Assembly (NCBI RefSeq): GCF_000307855.1
Contig: NZ_AJLR01000146.1
Coordinates: 62,001 to 126,000, forward strand
Reading direction: 5' to 3'
Source of the DNA: Schinkia azotoformans LMG 9581
Lineage (GTDB): Bacteria; Bacillota; Bacilli; Bacillales; Bacillaceae_J
DNA: 64,000 nt
Below are positions 57,296-64,000 of the stretch, in pieces. Below the pieces are notes generated by a model, which did not search any database, was not told the origin of the DNA, and saw only the letters and a list, made by a program, of their open reading frames with translations. Numbering within the stretch: the stretch's first letter is position 1; the number at the start of each line of letters is the position of its first letter. The translations under genes were made by a program, and so were the position numbers.

Positions 57296-58075
57296 CTAAA
57301 ATGGGACACATCTTAAAAGTGTAATACAGTACCTCCCGCTTGTGCCAGGCGGGGCTAAAATGGTAAATGATGAAGGCATAATCGCTTCTCTTGATACAGT
57401 AGTATCTGGAGAAAGAGTAGGGAATATTACATCCTGTTGGGCTTTAATAACCGCATCAACGTTTCCTAAACTGCTGCCATCATTAAATATTTCAAAAGTT
57501 GCTTCGAGATAAGCACCAGGTAGTGCAGCTTTCCATACGGTGACATTCCCGGTTCCAAAAAGTCCACAAAGTTCTTCCTTAATGGTTTCTTTACACGAAC
57601 GACTTGGAACGGGGTTTTCGTATTTTGCAAATACTGGGGTAAGACATTCGATTCCACAATAACAACTTAAATCAACAGTAATACATATTCCCGTTCTAAT
57701 AAATTTACCGATGGAATGAGAAGAAAGAAAACTGCAAATATCATCATCTTTTATAGCTGGGGAGGTAGTCCCTTCCTCTGTTTGCGCTTGTAATAATTCG
57801 AGTTGTACACAGCAATCCTGATCATCAATAAATTTATCAACACGAAAAAATGGAGTTTTAAAGGACTCTAAAAACTTACCCTCGTTGTGGCTGAAAATGC
57901 CCTTTCCTATAAAAAAATCACATGTTCCATTAGAAATTAGCATGAAAGGGATTGTGTTTAAATTATTAGTGGGTTTTTCATCACAATTATCATGATGAGA
58001 TGTTTTTTCAAATTGCGCTTCTTCAATTTGCCTTACTAAATTACAAATGCATTGTTTACTATGACTACAGCCCAT
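57296..58075 (-). CDS. CotY/CotZ-like–DUF3992 (Ena-like) fusion protein, copy 1
   Basis: The 259-residue Cys-rich protein has two parts. Residues 1–145 resemble CotY/CotZ/ExsY exosporium or crust proteins (CICNLVRQIEEAQ, NTIPFMLI, RTGICITVDLSCYC). Residues 160–259 resemble the DUF3992 domain of endospore appendage subunits (EELCGLFG, NVTVWKAA, FEIFNDGSS, ending YCITL). The same two-part design occurs at 58971. A SigK-type promoter precedes it. Such fusions recall ExsL, reported to anchor L-type appendages to the exosporium in the B. cereus group, but the name is an inference. Confidence 0.82.
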   Translation of the reverse strand: MGCSHSKQCICNLVRQIEEAQFEKTSHHDNCDEKPTNNLNTIPFMLISNGTCDFFIGKGIFSHNEGKFLESFKTPFFRVDKFIDDQDCCVQLELLQAQTEEGTTSPAIKDDDICSFLSSHSIGKFIRTGICITVDLSCYCGIECLTPVFAKYENPVPSRSCKETIKEELCGLFGTGNVTVWKAALPGAYLEATFEIFNDGSSLGNVDAVIKAQQDVIFPTLSPDTTVSREAIMPSSFTILAPPGTSGRYCITLLRCVPF

Positions 58076-58108
58076 TCATTCAACCCCCTTTTTTAGTTAT
58101 TTATATAG

Positions 58109-58136
58109 TAGTCTATGGTTGATTATAGAAAGCTGT
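58109..58136 (-). promoter_or_regulatory. SigK promoter of fusion gene copy 1
   Basis: On the minus strand CATAGACTA (58117–58109) matches the SigK -10 CATAnnnTA, with AC 17 nt upstream (58136–58135). The surrounding 65 bp is nearly identical to the promoter at 59840. This gap (58076–58437) otherwise holds only a hairpin at 58396–58422. Confidence 0.75.
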
Positions 58137-58395
58137 ATAGGTAAACAACCTATTTATATTAAGAGAAGACAAAATTCAGTTGTTGTTGGCCTATGCCTAT
58201 ATGTAATCTGAAATCAAGTTTGCTTAAGTATTTTTAATAAATTTATGAAAACAGGGACTTCCACATTATTTCAAACAGACAAGTTTCCGAATTGCGATAA
58301 GGTGCATAATTATGATAAAAACCATCAGTGTTTTGTGTGCAAACGACCACTGCCCGCCAGCCAATGGACATTTTTTCAACCTATGCTAGAAATAT

Positions 58396-58422
58396 CCCAG
58401 TCAAGTCCATACCCTGACTGGG
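58396..58422 (-). terminator. Hairpin after the Ena-like gene
   Basis: CCCAGTCA and TGACTGGG form an 8-bp stem 16 nt after the stop of the Ena-like gene. The T run is poor, so efficiency is unclear. Confidence 0.45.
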
Positions 58423-58437
58423 AACGAATAAGATACG

Positions 58438-58788
58438 TTAAACGCGTTTGTACAATCTTATACAGTAATCAGCTTGCTGGTTAGGGCCTAATATAACATT
58501 AAAAGATGTTGGTTGATTTACAGATATTGAAACTGTAGATCTAGGGGGTACTGTGGTAGTTGCTGTGCCATTTGCACCAATTGCTAAAGCTGCATCTGAA
58601 TTGTTAGTGACAGTGAAAGTCCCTTGAAAATAGTCATTTACTGTAGGGGCAGTCCAAATAGGAGTTGTTACTGGAATAGAACCGACCAAAGAACCGCAAA
58701 AATCCTCTACAAAAATTTGGTGCTGCGGACAGCAAAATTGGTTAGCGGGTAAATGAGTACCGCCGTTTTGTTTTCCACCACAAGACAT
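58438..58788 (-). CDS. DUF3992 / Ena-like endospore appendage subunit candidate
   Basis: A 116-residue protein that is a single DUF3992-like beta-sandwich domain. The N-terminal arm has NQFCCPQHQIFVEDFC, a CC pair ten residues before another Cys, which fits the connector motif of S- and L-type ENA subunits. The domain itself (GTFTVTNNS, PTSFNVI, ending DYCIRLYK) is Thr/Ser-rich. It resembles the second halves of both flanking fusions. AAGGAGG supports the ATG. It could form disulfide-linked fibres on the spore. Confidence 0.75.
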   Translation of the reverse strand: MSCGGKQNGGTHLPANQFCCPQHQIFVEDFCGSLVGSIPVTTPIWTAPTVNDYFQGTFTVTNNSDAALAIGANGTATTTVPPRSTVSISVNQPTSFNVILGPNQQADYCIRLYKRV

Positions 58789-58907
58789 GATGTATTCCTC
58801 CTTAAAGTTTTGATTTTGTAGTAATGCTACACTTACATTAAATGCAAGTTGGAGAAGGGTTGTATATTGTAAATGCGGAATTGAAAGTATTTTTTAAAAA
58901 AAATAAA

Positions 58908-58934
58908 AAAATCACCCACAGTTCGGGTGATTAG
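58908..58934 (-). terminator. Terminator of fusion gene copy 2
   Basis: AATCACCC and GGGTGATT form a stem on the minus strand, followed by T7, 37 nt after the stop. Confidence 0.85.
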
Positions 58935-58970
58935 TAGGCTAATTCCGATGTTAGGTGCATTTTGTGCAAA

Positions 58971-59810
58971 TTAGGATCTAATGGAAATACTTCTTACTAA
59001 TGTAATGCAGTATCTTCCGCTTGTATTAGGAGGTGCGGTGATTGTAAAGGATACAGGTTCAATAGCTTCTCTTGTTACCGTAAAGCCAGGAGGAACAGGA
59101 GGGAAATTTACATTATTATTAGCCGTTATCGTTGCTGTAACATCTGCTTGACTAGTATTGTCATTAAAAATATGGAAAGTTCCTTCAAGAATATCGTTAG
59201 GACTAGCAGCTTGCCAGACTGTTACCGTTCCTGCCCTAAAGTTACCACAAAGTTCTTCTGTGAAGATTTTTTCACGATCCTCGCATTTATTCTCCTTCTT
59301 TTCACAAGGAGAAACAGGAATAGGAAGTTTACTTTCTGCAAGAACAGGTGGAAGACATTCTATTCCGCAAAAACAACTTAAATCCACAGTTATACATATT
59401 CCTGTCCTAATAAATTCACTAATTTTACGGTTACATAGAAAGTCTGTGATATCATCATCTCTTGAAGAATGCGGAAGAGTACAATCCTTTGTTAGTCCTT
59501 GTAATAATTCCAAGTGTACACAGCACCCATGATGATCGGTAAATTTATTAACTCGAAAAAACGGGGTCTTGAAGCATTCAAAAAACAAGCTTTTAGGGTC
59601 TTTAAACACGCCTTTACCAATAAAGAAATCACAAGTTCCTTTACATACTAGCATGAAAGGGATTGTATTCACTCGAGTAGGACAAATCAATTTTGTTTGA
59701 AATGGATTTTCGGAATCTCGAATTTGCTGTTCAAGTATAGTTTTGTCCTGAGCTTGAGCAATTCGCTTTACTAAATCGCAAATACATTGTTCACCATGAC
59801 TACAGCTCAT
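58971..59810 (-). CDS. CotY/CotZ-like–DUF3992 (Ena-like) fusion protein, copy 2
   Basis: The 279-residue paralog of 57296–58075 has the same two-part layout. There is an ExsY/CotZ-type half (residues 1–150, with CICDLVKRIAQAQ, NTIPFMLV, RTGICITVDLSCFC), a charged Cys-bearing linker (about 160–185), and a DUF3992-like half (186–279, EELCG, TVTVWQAA, GTFHIFND, YCITLVR). About 15 cysteines. A SigK promoter with near-identical flanks to copy 1 lies upstream. The linker is longer than in copy 1. Confidence 0.82.
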   Translation of the reverse strand: MSCSHGEQCICDLVKRIAQAQDKTILEQQIRDSENPFQTKLICPTRVNTIPFMLVCKGTCDFFIGKGVFKDPKSLFFECFKTPFFRVNKFTDHHGCCVHLELLQGLTKDCTLPHSSRDDDITDFLCNRKISEFIRTGICITVDLSCFCGIECLPPVLAESKLPIPVSPCEKKENKCEDREKIFTEELCGNFRAGTVTVWQAASPNDILEGTFHIFNDNTSQADVTATITANNNVNFPPVPPGFTVTREAIEPVSFTITAPPNTSGRYCITLVRSISIRS

Positions 59811-59839
59811 TAATTCAACTCCCTTATAGTTTTATTTAG

Positions 59840-59866
59840 TAGTCTATGGTTTATATAGAAATCTGT
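59840..59866 (-). promoter_or_regulatory. SigK promoter of fusion gene copy 2
   Basis: On the minus strand CATAGACTA (59848–59840) and AC (59866–59865) are 16 nt apart. Near-identical to the region at 58109–58150, including GTTGTTTACCTATACAG upstream. Confidence 0.75.
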
Positions 59867-59953
59867 ATAGGTAAACAACCCCTATTTATGACATACGTAA
59901 TAAAATTGGTTTTTAACCTATTGGAAACATAGTTATTTTTAAAAAAAGTGGGC

Positions 59954-59981
59954 ACATTACTAATTTTAGAAGCATAAGATA
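59954..59981 (+). promoter_or_regulatory. SigK promoter of cotO
   Basis: AC (59954–59955), a 17-nt spacer, and CATAAGATA (59973–59981) match the SigK consensus. The start would be near 59990, in front of the AGGGGGG ribosome site. Divergent from the copy 2 promoter. Confidence 0.75.
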
Positions 59982-60013
59982 GGTACGAGATTAAAGAAAG
60001 AGGGGGGATCGAG

Positions 60014-61342
60014 ATGGAAAGAAAAATTGTTGATACTATTAATAATCCTCTTCTATACATTAGCCAACCAGTTTATCCACCGACAAAACCGAAAATGCAG
60101 CAAACCTATGTTAGGAGAACTTCAACACCTATATATGAAACAGACCAATTGTCGCTTGTACAAGATAAAGCCGTGGAAAAACAAGTGCCAGTTGATGCAA
60201 TTGCTGAGGATATCACCGCTACACCTTTAAAAAAAAATCCAATCGAGGAAAAAACAGCACCAAGAAAAAGTCGAACAGAAGAAAATAAACAACCAATCGA
60301 AACTCACTTAAAAGTAGAGACGGAACCTATTGAAGAAATAATTGAAGAGAAATTAGAGCCCAAAAATCAAGTTATAACCGCGAAACAGGAAGTAGAGGTA
60401 AATAAATTTCATCCTGAAAGTGAATCGATCACCAATAATGTAGAACCGAAACAGAAATTGATCAAAAACATAGCTAAAATAAAACGGAAATCGATCAAAA
60501 GCATGTCTGAACTAAAACAGGAGCCAGTCCAAAGCATAGCCGAAACTAAACAAGAACCGGTTAAAAACATTATTGAAACTAAGAAAGAGCCGGTGATAAG
60601 TAAGACCGATTCTAAAAAGGATGAATCAAAAAAAGATTTGCTTCAAGAACTGATAAAAGGAAAACTTCCGGGTTTAGAGGGTATAGTCGAGGGAAAACCT
60701 GTCCACATTCAACAGTTGAAGAATCAAGTTGTTCAGCAGCCAAAACCGGCAGTACTTGAAGTTCAAGAAGTCATCGAAGTTCCAGAGGTATCGGCTGTGG
60801 CATCAGTACCAGAGGAAAATGTTTTTAGCGGAGAAATCCTAGAAGTTGAAGATAAAGAATTTGCGGAGAAAATTGAAGCTGCCAAAGAGAAAAGACGGAT
60901 GATCACGACATTTGGAATCAGATCAAGTATTGAAAAAGGACGAAAAGCAGTTGCTGCACCGAAGAAGAATCCATTACCATCACCGATAACAATAAATGAT
61001 ATTAAAAATCGCACTCCAAAAGAACAAAATGTCGGGGAGGATGTTCAACAGGTACCTCAAAACCAACAGGAAGAAGCACCGGTACAACAAGAACCAGAAG
61101 TGAAAAAGCCTCGTAAAAAAACATTTAAAGAAATGTCAGTGGAAGAGAAGGTTGATTATTTAGTTAAACTACCAATTGCCGTCCCAAAAGTTAAATGTGA
61201 AATTAGAACTAAAGAGTCAACATTTCAAGGGATTATTGCTGGATATACAAATGGAGTTGTCCAAATTGTCCAAAGAAAAAAACCATTTCGGGTTGATTTG
61301 AAAATTGAAGATATCCTAGGTATCAACCGAAAAAGCTTCTAA
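60014..61342 (+). CDS. cotO: Spore coat morphogenetic protein CotO-like
   Basis: The C-terminal 65 residues (about 375–442) match CotO, which controls outer coat assembly, and the place after fabI agrees with B. subtilis. The 442-residue protein is twice the usual length. The middle is a low-complexity region rich in Glu, Lys, Pro and Val with degenerate repeats such as K(Q/K)EPVxxI-type units (residues 150–200). Expression late in the mother cell is supported by the SigK promoter. Confidence 0.85.
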   Translation: MERKIVDTINNPLLYISQPVYPPTKPKMQQTYVRRTSTPIYETDQLSLVQDKAVEKQVPVDAIAEDITATPLKKNPIEEKTAPRKSRTEENKQPIETHLKVETEPIEEIIEEKLEPKNQVITAKQEVEVNKFHPESESITNNVEPKQKLIKNIAKIKRKSIKSMSELKQEPVQSIAETKQEPVKNIIETKKEPVISKTDSKKDESKKDLLQELIKGKLPGLEGIVEGKPVHIQQLKNQVVQQPKPAVLEVQEVIEVPEVSAVASVPEENVFSGEILEVEDKEFAEKIEAAKEKRRMITTFGIRSSIEKGRKAVAAPKKNPLPSPITINDIKNRTPKEQNVGEDVQQVPQNQQEEAPVQQEPEVKKPRKKTFKEMSVEEKVDYLVKLPIAVPKVKCEIRTKESTFQGIIAGYTNGVVQIVQRKKPFRVDLKIEDILGINRKSF

Positions 61343-61360
61343 TTGACTGATAGTTCAAGC

Positions 61361-61389
61361 AGGCTACATCGATGTAGTCTTCTTTTTTT
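61361..61389 (+). terminator. Terminator of cotO
   Basis: GGCTACAT and ATGTAGTC pair, followed by TTCTTTTTTT. Confidence 0.75.
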
Positions 61390-61505
61390 GTACTACTAAA
61401 TTTATAAAAAATAGGTTTTTGCAACATGCCAATTATACCCGGGACACATATATATAAGTACAATTGTACCTTTAGTACAAATGACATAAGGAGGATTCAC
61501 GCAAA

Positions 61506-62312
61506 ATGGAAGATAAAATGAGTAATTCTTTTTTAACAACAATGGTTGGTAAGGGAGTTAGAGCATATAAAAGCGGGCCTGAAGCATGGCATGGATTGTT
61601 ATTAGCAGTTAATTCAGATCATATTGTACTTTATAATGAGAAGGATGGATATATTTACCAGAGATCAAATCATATAAAAAATGTTGTTGCCGACGATAAG
61701 GCAAATATTCAAATCGCTAATGAATTAACTCCTCATGATACAAATGAAAGTAAATTTGAAGACATACTAAGTAATCTAATCGGTGAAGAGGTCAAAATTA
61801 ATCGTGGTCCTGAATCTAGAAAAGGGAGATTATTAGGGGTAAATGGAGATTATTTAGCCCTTTATGTTGAAAAAGAAGGAGTATCTTATTTTAACCTTGA
61901 CCACGTAAAAAGTTTCAGCATAAAAGCAAAAGAAGATGACAAGGAAAAGGAAAGCGAAAATGATAGAGTGAATAAGGAAAATAAAGAAAAAGATAACGGC
62001 AAAATGAAAGAGAATCAAGTAGTGAGCTTCATTGACGTTAATAGCTTGAACCGACTATTTAAGTATTTAAAATATAGCTATATAATGATCAATCGCGGAC
62101 CTGAAGGTGTGGAAGGAATTTTAGTTGATGTGAAGGATAATCTAATCACTTTAGTATTCCAAGATCAAGTATTACGGGTAAATAGAAACCATGTGAAGAG
62201 TATTCGGGAAAAAATGAATCAAGAAAACAGTAACGATAACAGTAATCAAAATAACAATCATTCAATTGTGTCAGCTAAAAAGAAGCAACAGGATAGAAAA
62301 AGAAAGAATTAG
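61506..62312 (+). CDS. cotB: CotB-type spore coat protein with three repeats
   Basis: The 268-residue protein has three repeats of about 60 residues, each with a GPE or RGPE turn, a G-x-L-(L/V)-x-V core and a HVK-S end, as in B. subtilis CotB. The repeats start near residues 8, 96 and 196. A charged lysine-glutamate linker separates the second and third. The tail is Asn-, Gln- and Lys-rich instead of the Ser-rich tail that CotH phosphorylates in B. subtilis. AAGGAGG is 11 nt from the ATG. Confidence 0.87.
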   Translation: MEDKMSNSFLTTMVGKGVRAYKSGPEAWHGLLLAVNSDHIVLYNEKDGYIYQRSNHIKNVVADDKANIQIANELTPHDTNESKFEDILSNLIGEEVKINRGPESRKGRLLGVNGDYLALYVEKEGVSYFNLDHVKSFSIKAKEDDKEKESENDRVNKENKEKDNGKMKENQVVSFIDVNSLNRLFKYLKYSYIMINRGPEGVEGILVDVKDNLITLVFQDQVLRVNRNHVKSIREKMNQENSNDNSNQNNNHSIVSAKKKQQDRKRKN

Positions 62313-62406
62313 GCAATCAATCAAACAACCAAAATGAGTGCATTGATGAGGAAAAGTCAGTGCACTTATTTAATATCCATGAAAATTAGGAGAGGGTGGG
62401 TGGAGT

Positions 62407-63072
62407 TTGGAATTATTGAAAGACTTCATAAATGAACAAATTTATGTTGAAGTATCCGGAAATATTCTTCATAAAGGAATATTGATTGCATTCGGAACTG
62501 ATATATTAGTTTTGTATAATGGAAAGGATTTTTTGTATATTCCAATTATTCATATCCATAAAGTAAATAAAAAAGATGATGACTCATCTGACATTAGTCC
62601 ATTTGAAGGAAAATGGGATGATGATTCAAATGAAACAATATCATTTAGAAAAATATTAAATAATGCCAGGGGATTGTTTTCGGAGATTACAATCGCAAAT
62701 AATCATACAATACATGGATATGTTGTGAGTGTAATGAATAATTATGTAGTATTTTACTCACCGGTTTATAGGACTGTATATATATCACTACAGCATTTGA
62801 AGTGGTTAATACCATATAAAGATCAGCAGCCACCGTATGCCCTTTCAAAGGAAAATTTGTCGGTTAATCCTTTCAACATACCACTTGCAAGGACTTTTGA
62901 GGAACAATTGAAAAGGTTCATGAATCAAATGGTCATTTTTGACCTTGGCCATGACCATAGTAAAATTGGACAATTACAAACGATCGAAAATAGTATCGTA
63001 AAATTGATTACTGCCAGGCAAATTCCATCATTTGTAAACTTACGGCATGTTAAAACGATCCATATTCCTTAA
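62407..63072 (+). CDS. CotB-related coat protein, divergent
   Basis: The 221-residue protein follows the CotB gene and appears to contain similar beta-rich units (KGILIAFGTDILVLYNG, HGYVVSVMNNYVVFYS, QLQTIENSIVKL) ending in HxHK or HVKT. The RGPE turn is lost, so this is weaker than CotB. The start is TTG at 62407 after GGGTGGGTGGAG. I would describe it as a likely coat protein, perhaps equivalent to YwrJ that follows CotB in B. subtilis, which I could not confirm. Confidence 0.65.
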   Translation: MELLKDFINEQIYVEVSGNILHKGILIAFGTDILVLYNGKDFLYIPIIHIHKVNKKDDDSSDISPFEGKWDDDSNETISFRKILNNARGLFSEITIANNHTIHGYVVSVMNNYVVFYSPVYRTVYISLQHLKWLIPYKDQQPPYALSKENLSVNPFNIPLARTFEEQLKRFMNQMVIFDLGHDHSKIGQLQTIENSIVKLITARQIPSFVNLRHVKTIHIP

Positions 63073-63082
63073 TAAAAGGAAA

Positions 63083-63115
63083 AGGAGACTACTCAATTCA
63101 GTAGTCTCCCTTTTT
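63083..63115 (+). terminator. Terminator of the CotB-related gene
   Basis: GGAGACTACT and AGTAGTCTCC form a 10-bp stem around CAATTC, followed by CTTTTT. Confidence 0.85.
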
Positions 63116-63135
63116 ACAGCTAAAAACAAAAAAAG

Positions 63136-63176
63136 ACATCGACCTCCATCCTTTTAGGCGGAAAGTCGTGTCTTTC
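63136..63176 (-). repeat. Hairpin repeat (second family), copy near the CotZ-like gene
   Basis: On the minus strand GAAAGACACGACTTTCCGCC followed by GGAGGTCGATGTC matches the element in the trpS leader at 28443–28488. Confidence 0.6.
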
Positions 63177-63179
63177 TGA

Positions 63180-63243
63180 TTGTCTAGCTTCAGCTCCCAG
63201 CGAACTCGTAAACTTCGCTAAACGGTCGCTTCCGCTTTTCTTA
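63180..63243 (-). repeat. Stop-codon-linked repeat, short copy after the CotZ-like gene
   Basis: On the minus strand TAATAAGAAAAGCGGAAGCG starts at the stop codon and the element ends in GCTGAAGCTAGACAATC. It is about 62 bp and closely matches the copy after spx. Confidence 0.85.
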
Positions 63244-63765
63244 TTACATTAATGAAACGGCAGGTAAGCAAGTGATAGCACAGAAGCAGCTTAAATCAAC
63301 TGTGATACAAATTCCTGTTGCTACTAGATCTTCAAGCTTTTGTCCGTCGATTTGGTCGCAAGGAGTGTCTCCATCCTTATTTTTATTGCCACCTCCACCT
63401 TGGTTGCCGTCAGCACCGAAGGCTAATAGCTCGATTACTGCACAGCAATCTTCATCAACAGTTTTTACGCGGAAGACAAAGCTTTCAATGCATTCAAACT
63501 TAGGTGCATTCATATTGTTTTTGTTACGTTGGAAGTCGATACCAAATGCCTTGAAAGGATTTAAGTCTTCGCCATAAAGAATGAATGGTACTGTATTTAA
63601 ATCATTGGCTGCTGCCGGATCAAGTAAGCTTTCAATTGATCTTTCACAACTAACATCACAAACATTTTCAACTACTTCATTTTGAGCTTCAGCGATGGCT
63701 CTTATAACATCACATACACAATTACTTGTGGTCCCATGATGATGATTCCCTTTTCCACAACTCAT
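63244..63765 (-). CDS. ExsY/CotZ-like spore surface protein
   Basis: A 173-residue Cys-rich protein like ExsY/CotZ/CotY, which form the basal layer of the exosporium or crust. Recognisable parts are NCVCDVIRAIAEAQNE, NTVPFILYG, FVFRVKTVDEDCCAVIELL and TGICITVDLSCFCAITCLP at the end. It has an N-terminal HHH and a Gly/Asn-rich insertion before the last motif. AAAGGAG precedes the ATG. It shares its fold with the first halves of both fusion proteins, but lacks the DUF3992 part. Confidence 0.88.
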   Translation of the reverse strand: MSCGKGNHHHGTTSNCVCDVIRAIAEAQNEVVENVCDVSCERSIESLLDPAAANDLNTVPFILYGEDLNPFKAFGIDFQRNKNNMNAPKFECIESFVFRVKTVDEDCCAVIELLAFGADGNQGGGGNKNKDGDTPCDQIDGQKLEDLVATGICITVDLSCFCAITCLPAVSLM

Positions 63766-63907
63766 ACCTCTATCTCTCCTTTTATAATTATATATTTAAT
63801 GACTATCGTCTCTACAGAATATGTATGGGTGGATGTAATGTGTGGGCAATCGTCTATTTTTATGGGAATAAAAATTAGATAATTCCCTAACCTTTTGTAA
63901 ACATAAG

Positions 63908-63942
63908 AAAAAAGGTGAGTGTTACACGCTCACCTTTTTCAG
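63908..63942 (-). terminator. Terminator of the gene entering from the right edge
   Basis: On the minus strand AAAAAGGTGAGCGTGT and ACACTCACCTTTTTT pair, 17 nt after the stop codon of the partial gene at 63959. Confidence 0.8.
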
Positions 63943-63958
63943 AAAAATTTTTTAGTTC

Positions 63959-64000
63959 TTATGACACTTTATAATTTGGTGAATTTGGTTTGCTGTTGCC
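63959..64000 (-). CDS. C-terminal fragment of an unidentified gene (5' part outside window)
   Basis: Reading in from the right edge on the minus strand, 13 codons (GNSKPNSPNYKVS) end at a TAA at 63961–63959, followed by a strong terminator. Too little is present to name it. The location suggests another coat gene, which is only a guess. Confidence 0.4.
   Translation of the reverse strand, partial: GNSKPNSPNYKVS

Noticed and set aside
58245-58484. A 79-codon plus-strand ORF with several Cys between the first fusion gene and the Ena-like gene
   Set aside because: It has no ribosome site, overlaps the 3' end of the Ena-like gene, and contains the hairpin at 58396–58422.
58795-58880. SigK promoter directly before the Ena-like gene
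   Set aside because: Candidates such as CATTACTAC do not match the -10 well enough and no clear AC element is at the right distance.
57296-59810. Collagen-like (BclA-type) tip protein in the Ena-like cluster
   Set aside because: No Gly-x-y repeat region occurs anywhere in the coat gene region.
63682-63882. A 66-codon plus-strand ORF near the right edge
   Set aside because: It is mostly the complement of the CotZ-like gene and its promoter; no ribosome site.

Overview
The window is about 64 kb of low-GC chromosome from a spore-forming Bacillaceae. Gene order from argC to cotO follows the Bacillus subtilis argC–yjzC–yjaU–med–comZ–fabHF–yjbA–trpS–opp–spx–mecA–coiA–pepF–yjbH–yjbJ/K–nadF–yjbO–prpE–yjbQ–fabI–cotO block, with local insertions and losses. 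Fnr-type regulators, Fnr boxes, moaA and hcp suggest a facultative anaerobe able to respire nitrate or denitrify. A Neobacillus-like or other environmental Bacillus fits, but the species is an inference.

Region 1 (1–6.0 kb) is an anaerobic-response island: a truncated polytopic membrane protein, three different Crp/Fnr regulators, a NirJ/PqqE-like radical SAM-SPASM protein and moaA. Four start regions carry a TGTGA-N6-TCACA/T Fnr box centred 29.5–30.5 nt before a good -10. Only the middle regulator keeps the C-terminal three-Cys cluster of B. subtilis Fnr; one paralog keeps part of it. Region 2 (6.0–16 kb) is the arginine operon argC-argJ-argB-argD-carA-carB-argF. Region 3 (16–25 kb) holds yjzC, CtsR-controlled clpB, yjzD, yjaU, yjaV, med-comZ and FapR-controlled fabH-fabF. 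Region 4 (25–36 kb) has an LCP-family transferase, yjbA, T-box-controlled trpS, oppABCDF and a secreted putative glycosidase.

Region 5 (36–57 kb) holds the proteolysis and competence regulators spx, mecA and spxH, then coiA, cls, an inserted Fnr-controlled hcp, pepF, pssA, yjbJ, yjbK, nadK, a GNAT acetyltransferase, an RluD-type synthase, prpE, rodA, mgtE, a CPA2 antiporter and fabI. The small alarmone synthetase gene normally beside nadK is absent.

Region 6 (57–64 kb) is a spore surface island: CotO, a CotB-type protein and a relative, an ExsY/CotZ-like protein, and a distinctive trio on the minus strand. The trio is a short DUF3992/Ena-like protein flanked by two proteins that fuse a CotY/CotZ-like half to a DUF3992-like half. 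It resembles endospore appendage (ENA) systems and is the strongest candidate here for a little-described system. A dispersed intergenic element (at least seven copies) begins within 0–4 nt of a stop codon, in the same orientation relative to the gene, at every copy. No rRNA, tRNA, CRISPR array, IS element or prophage was seen.
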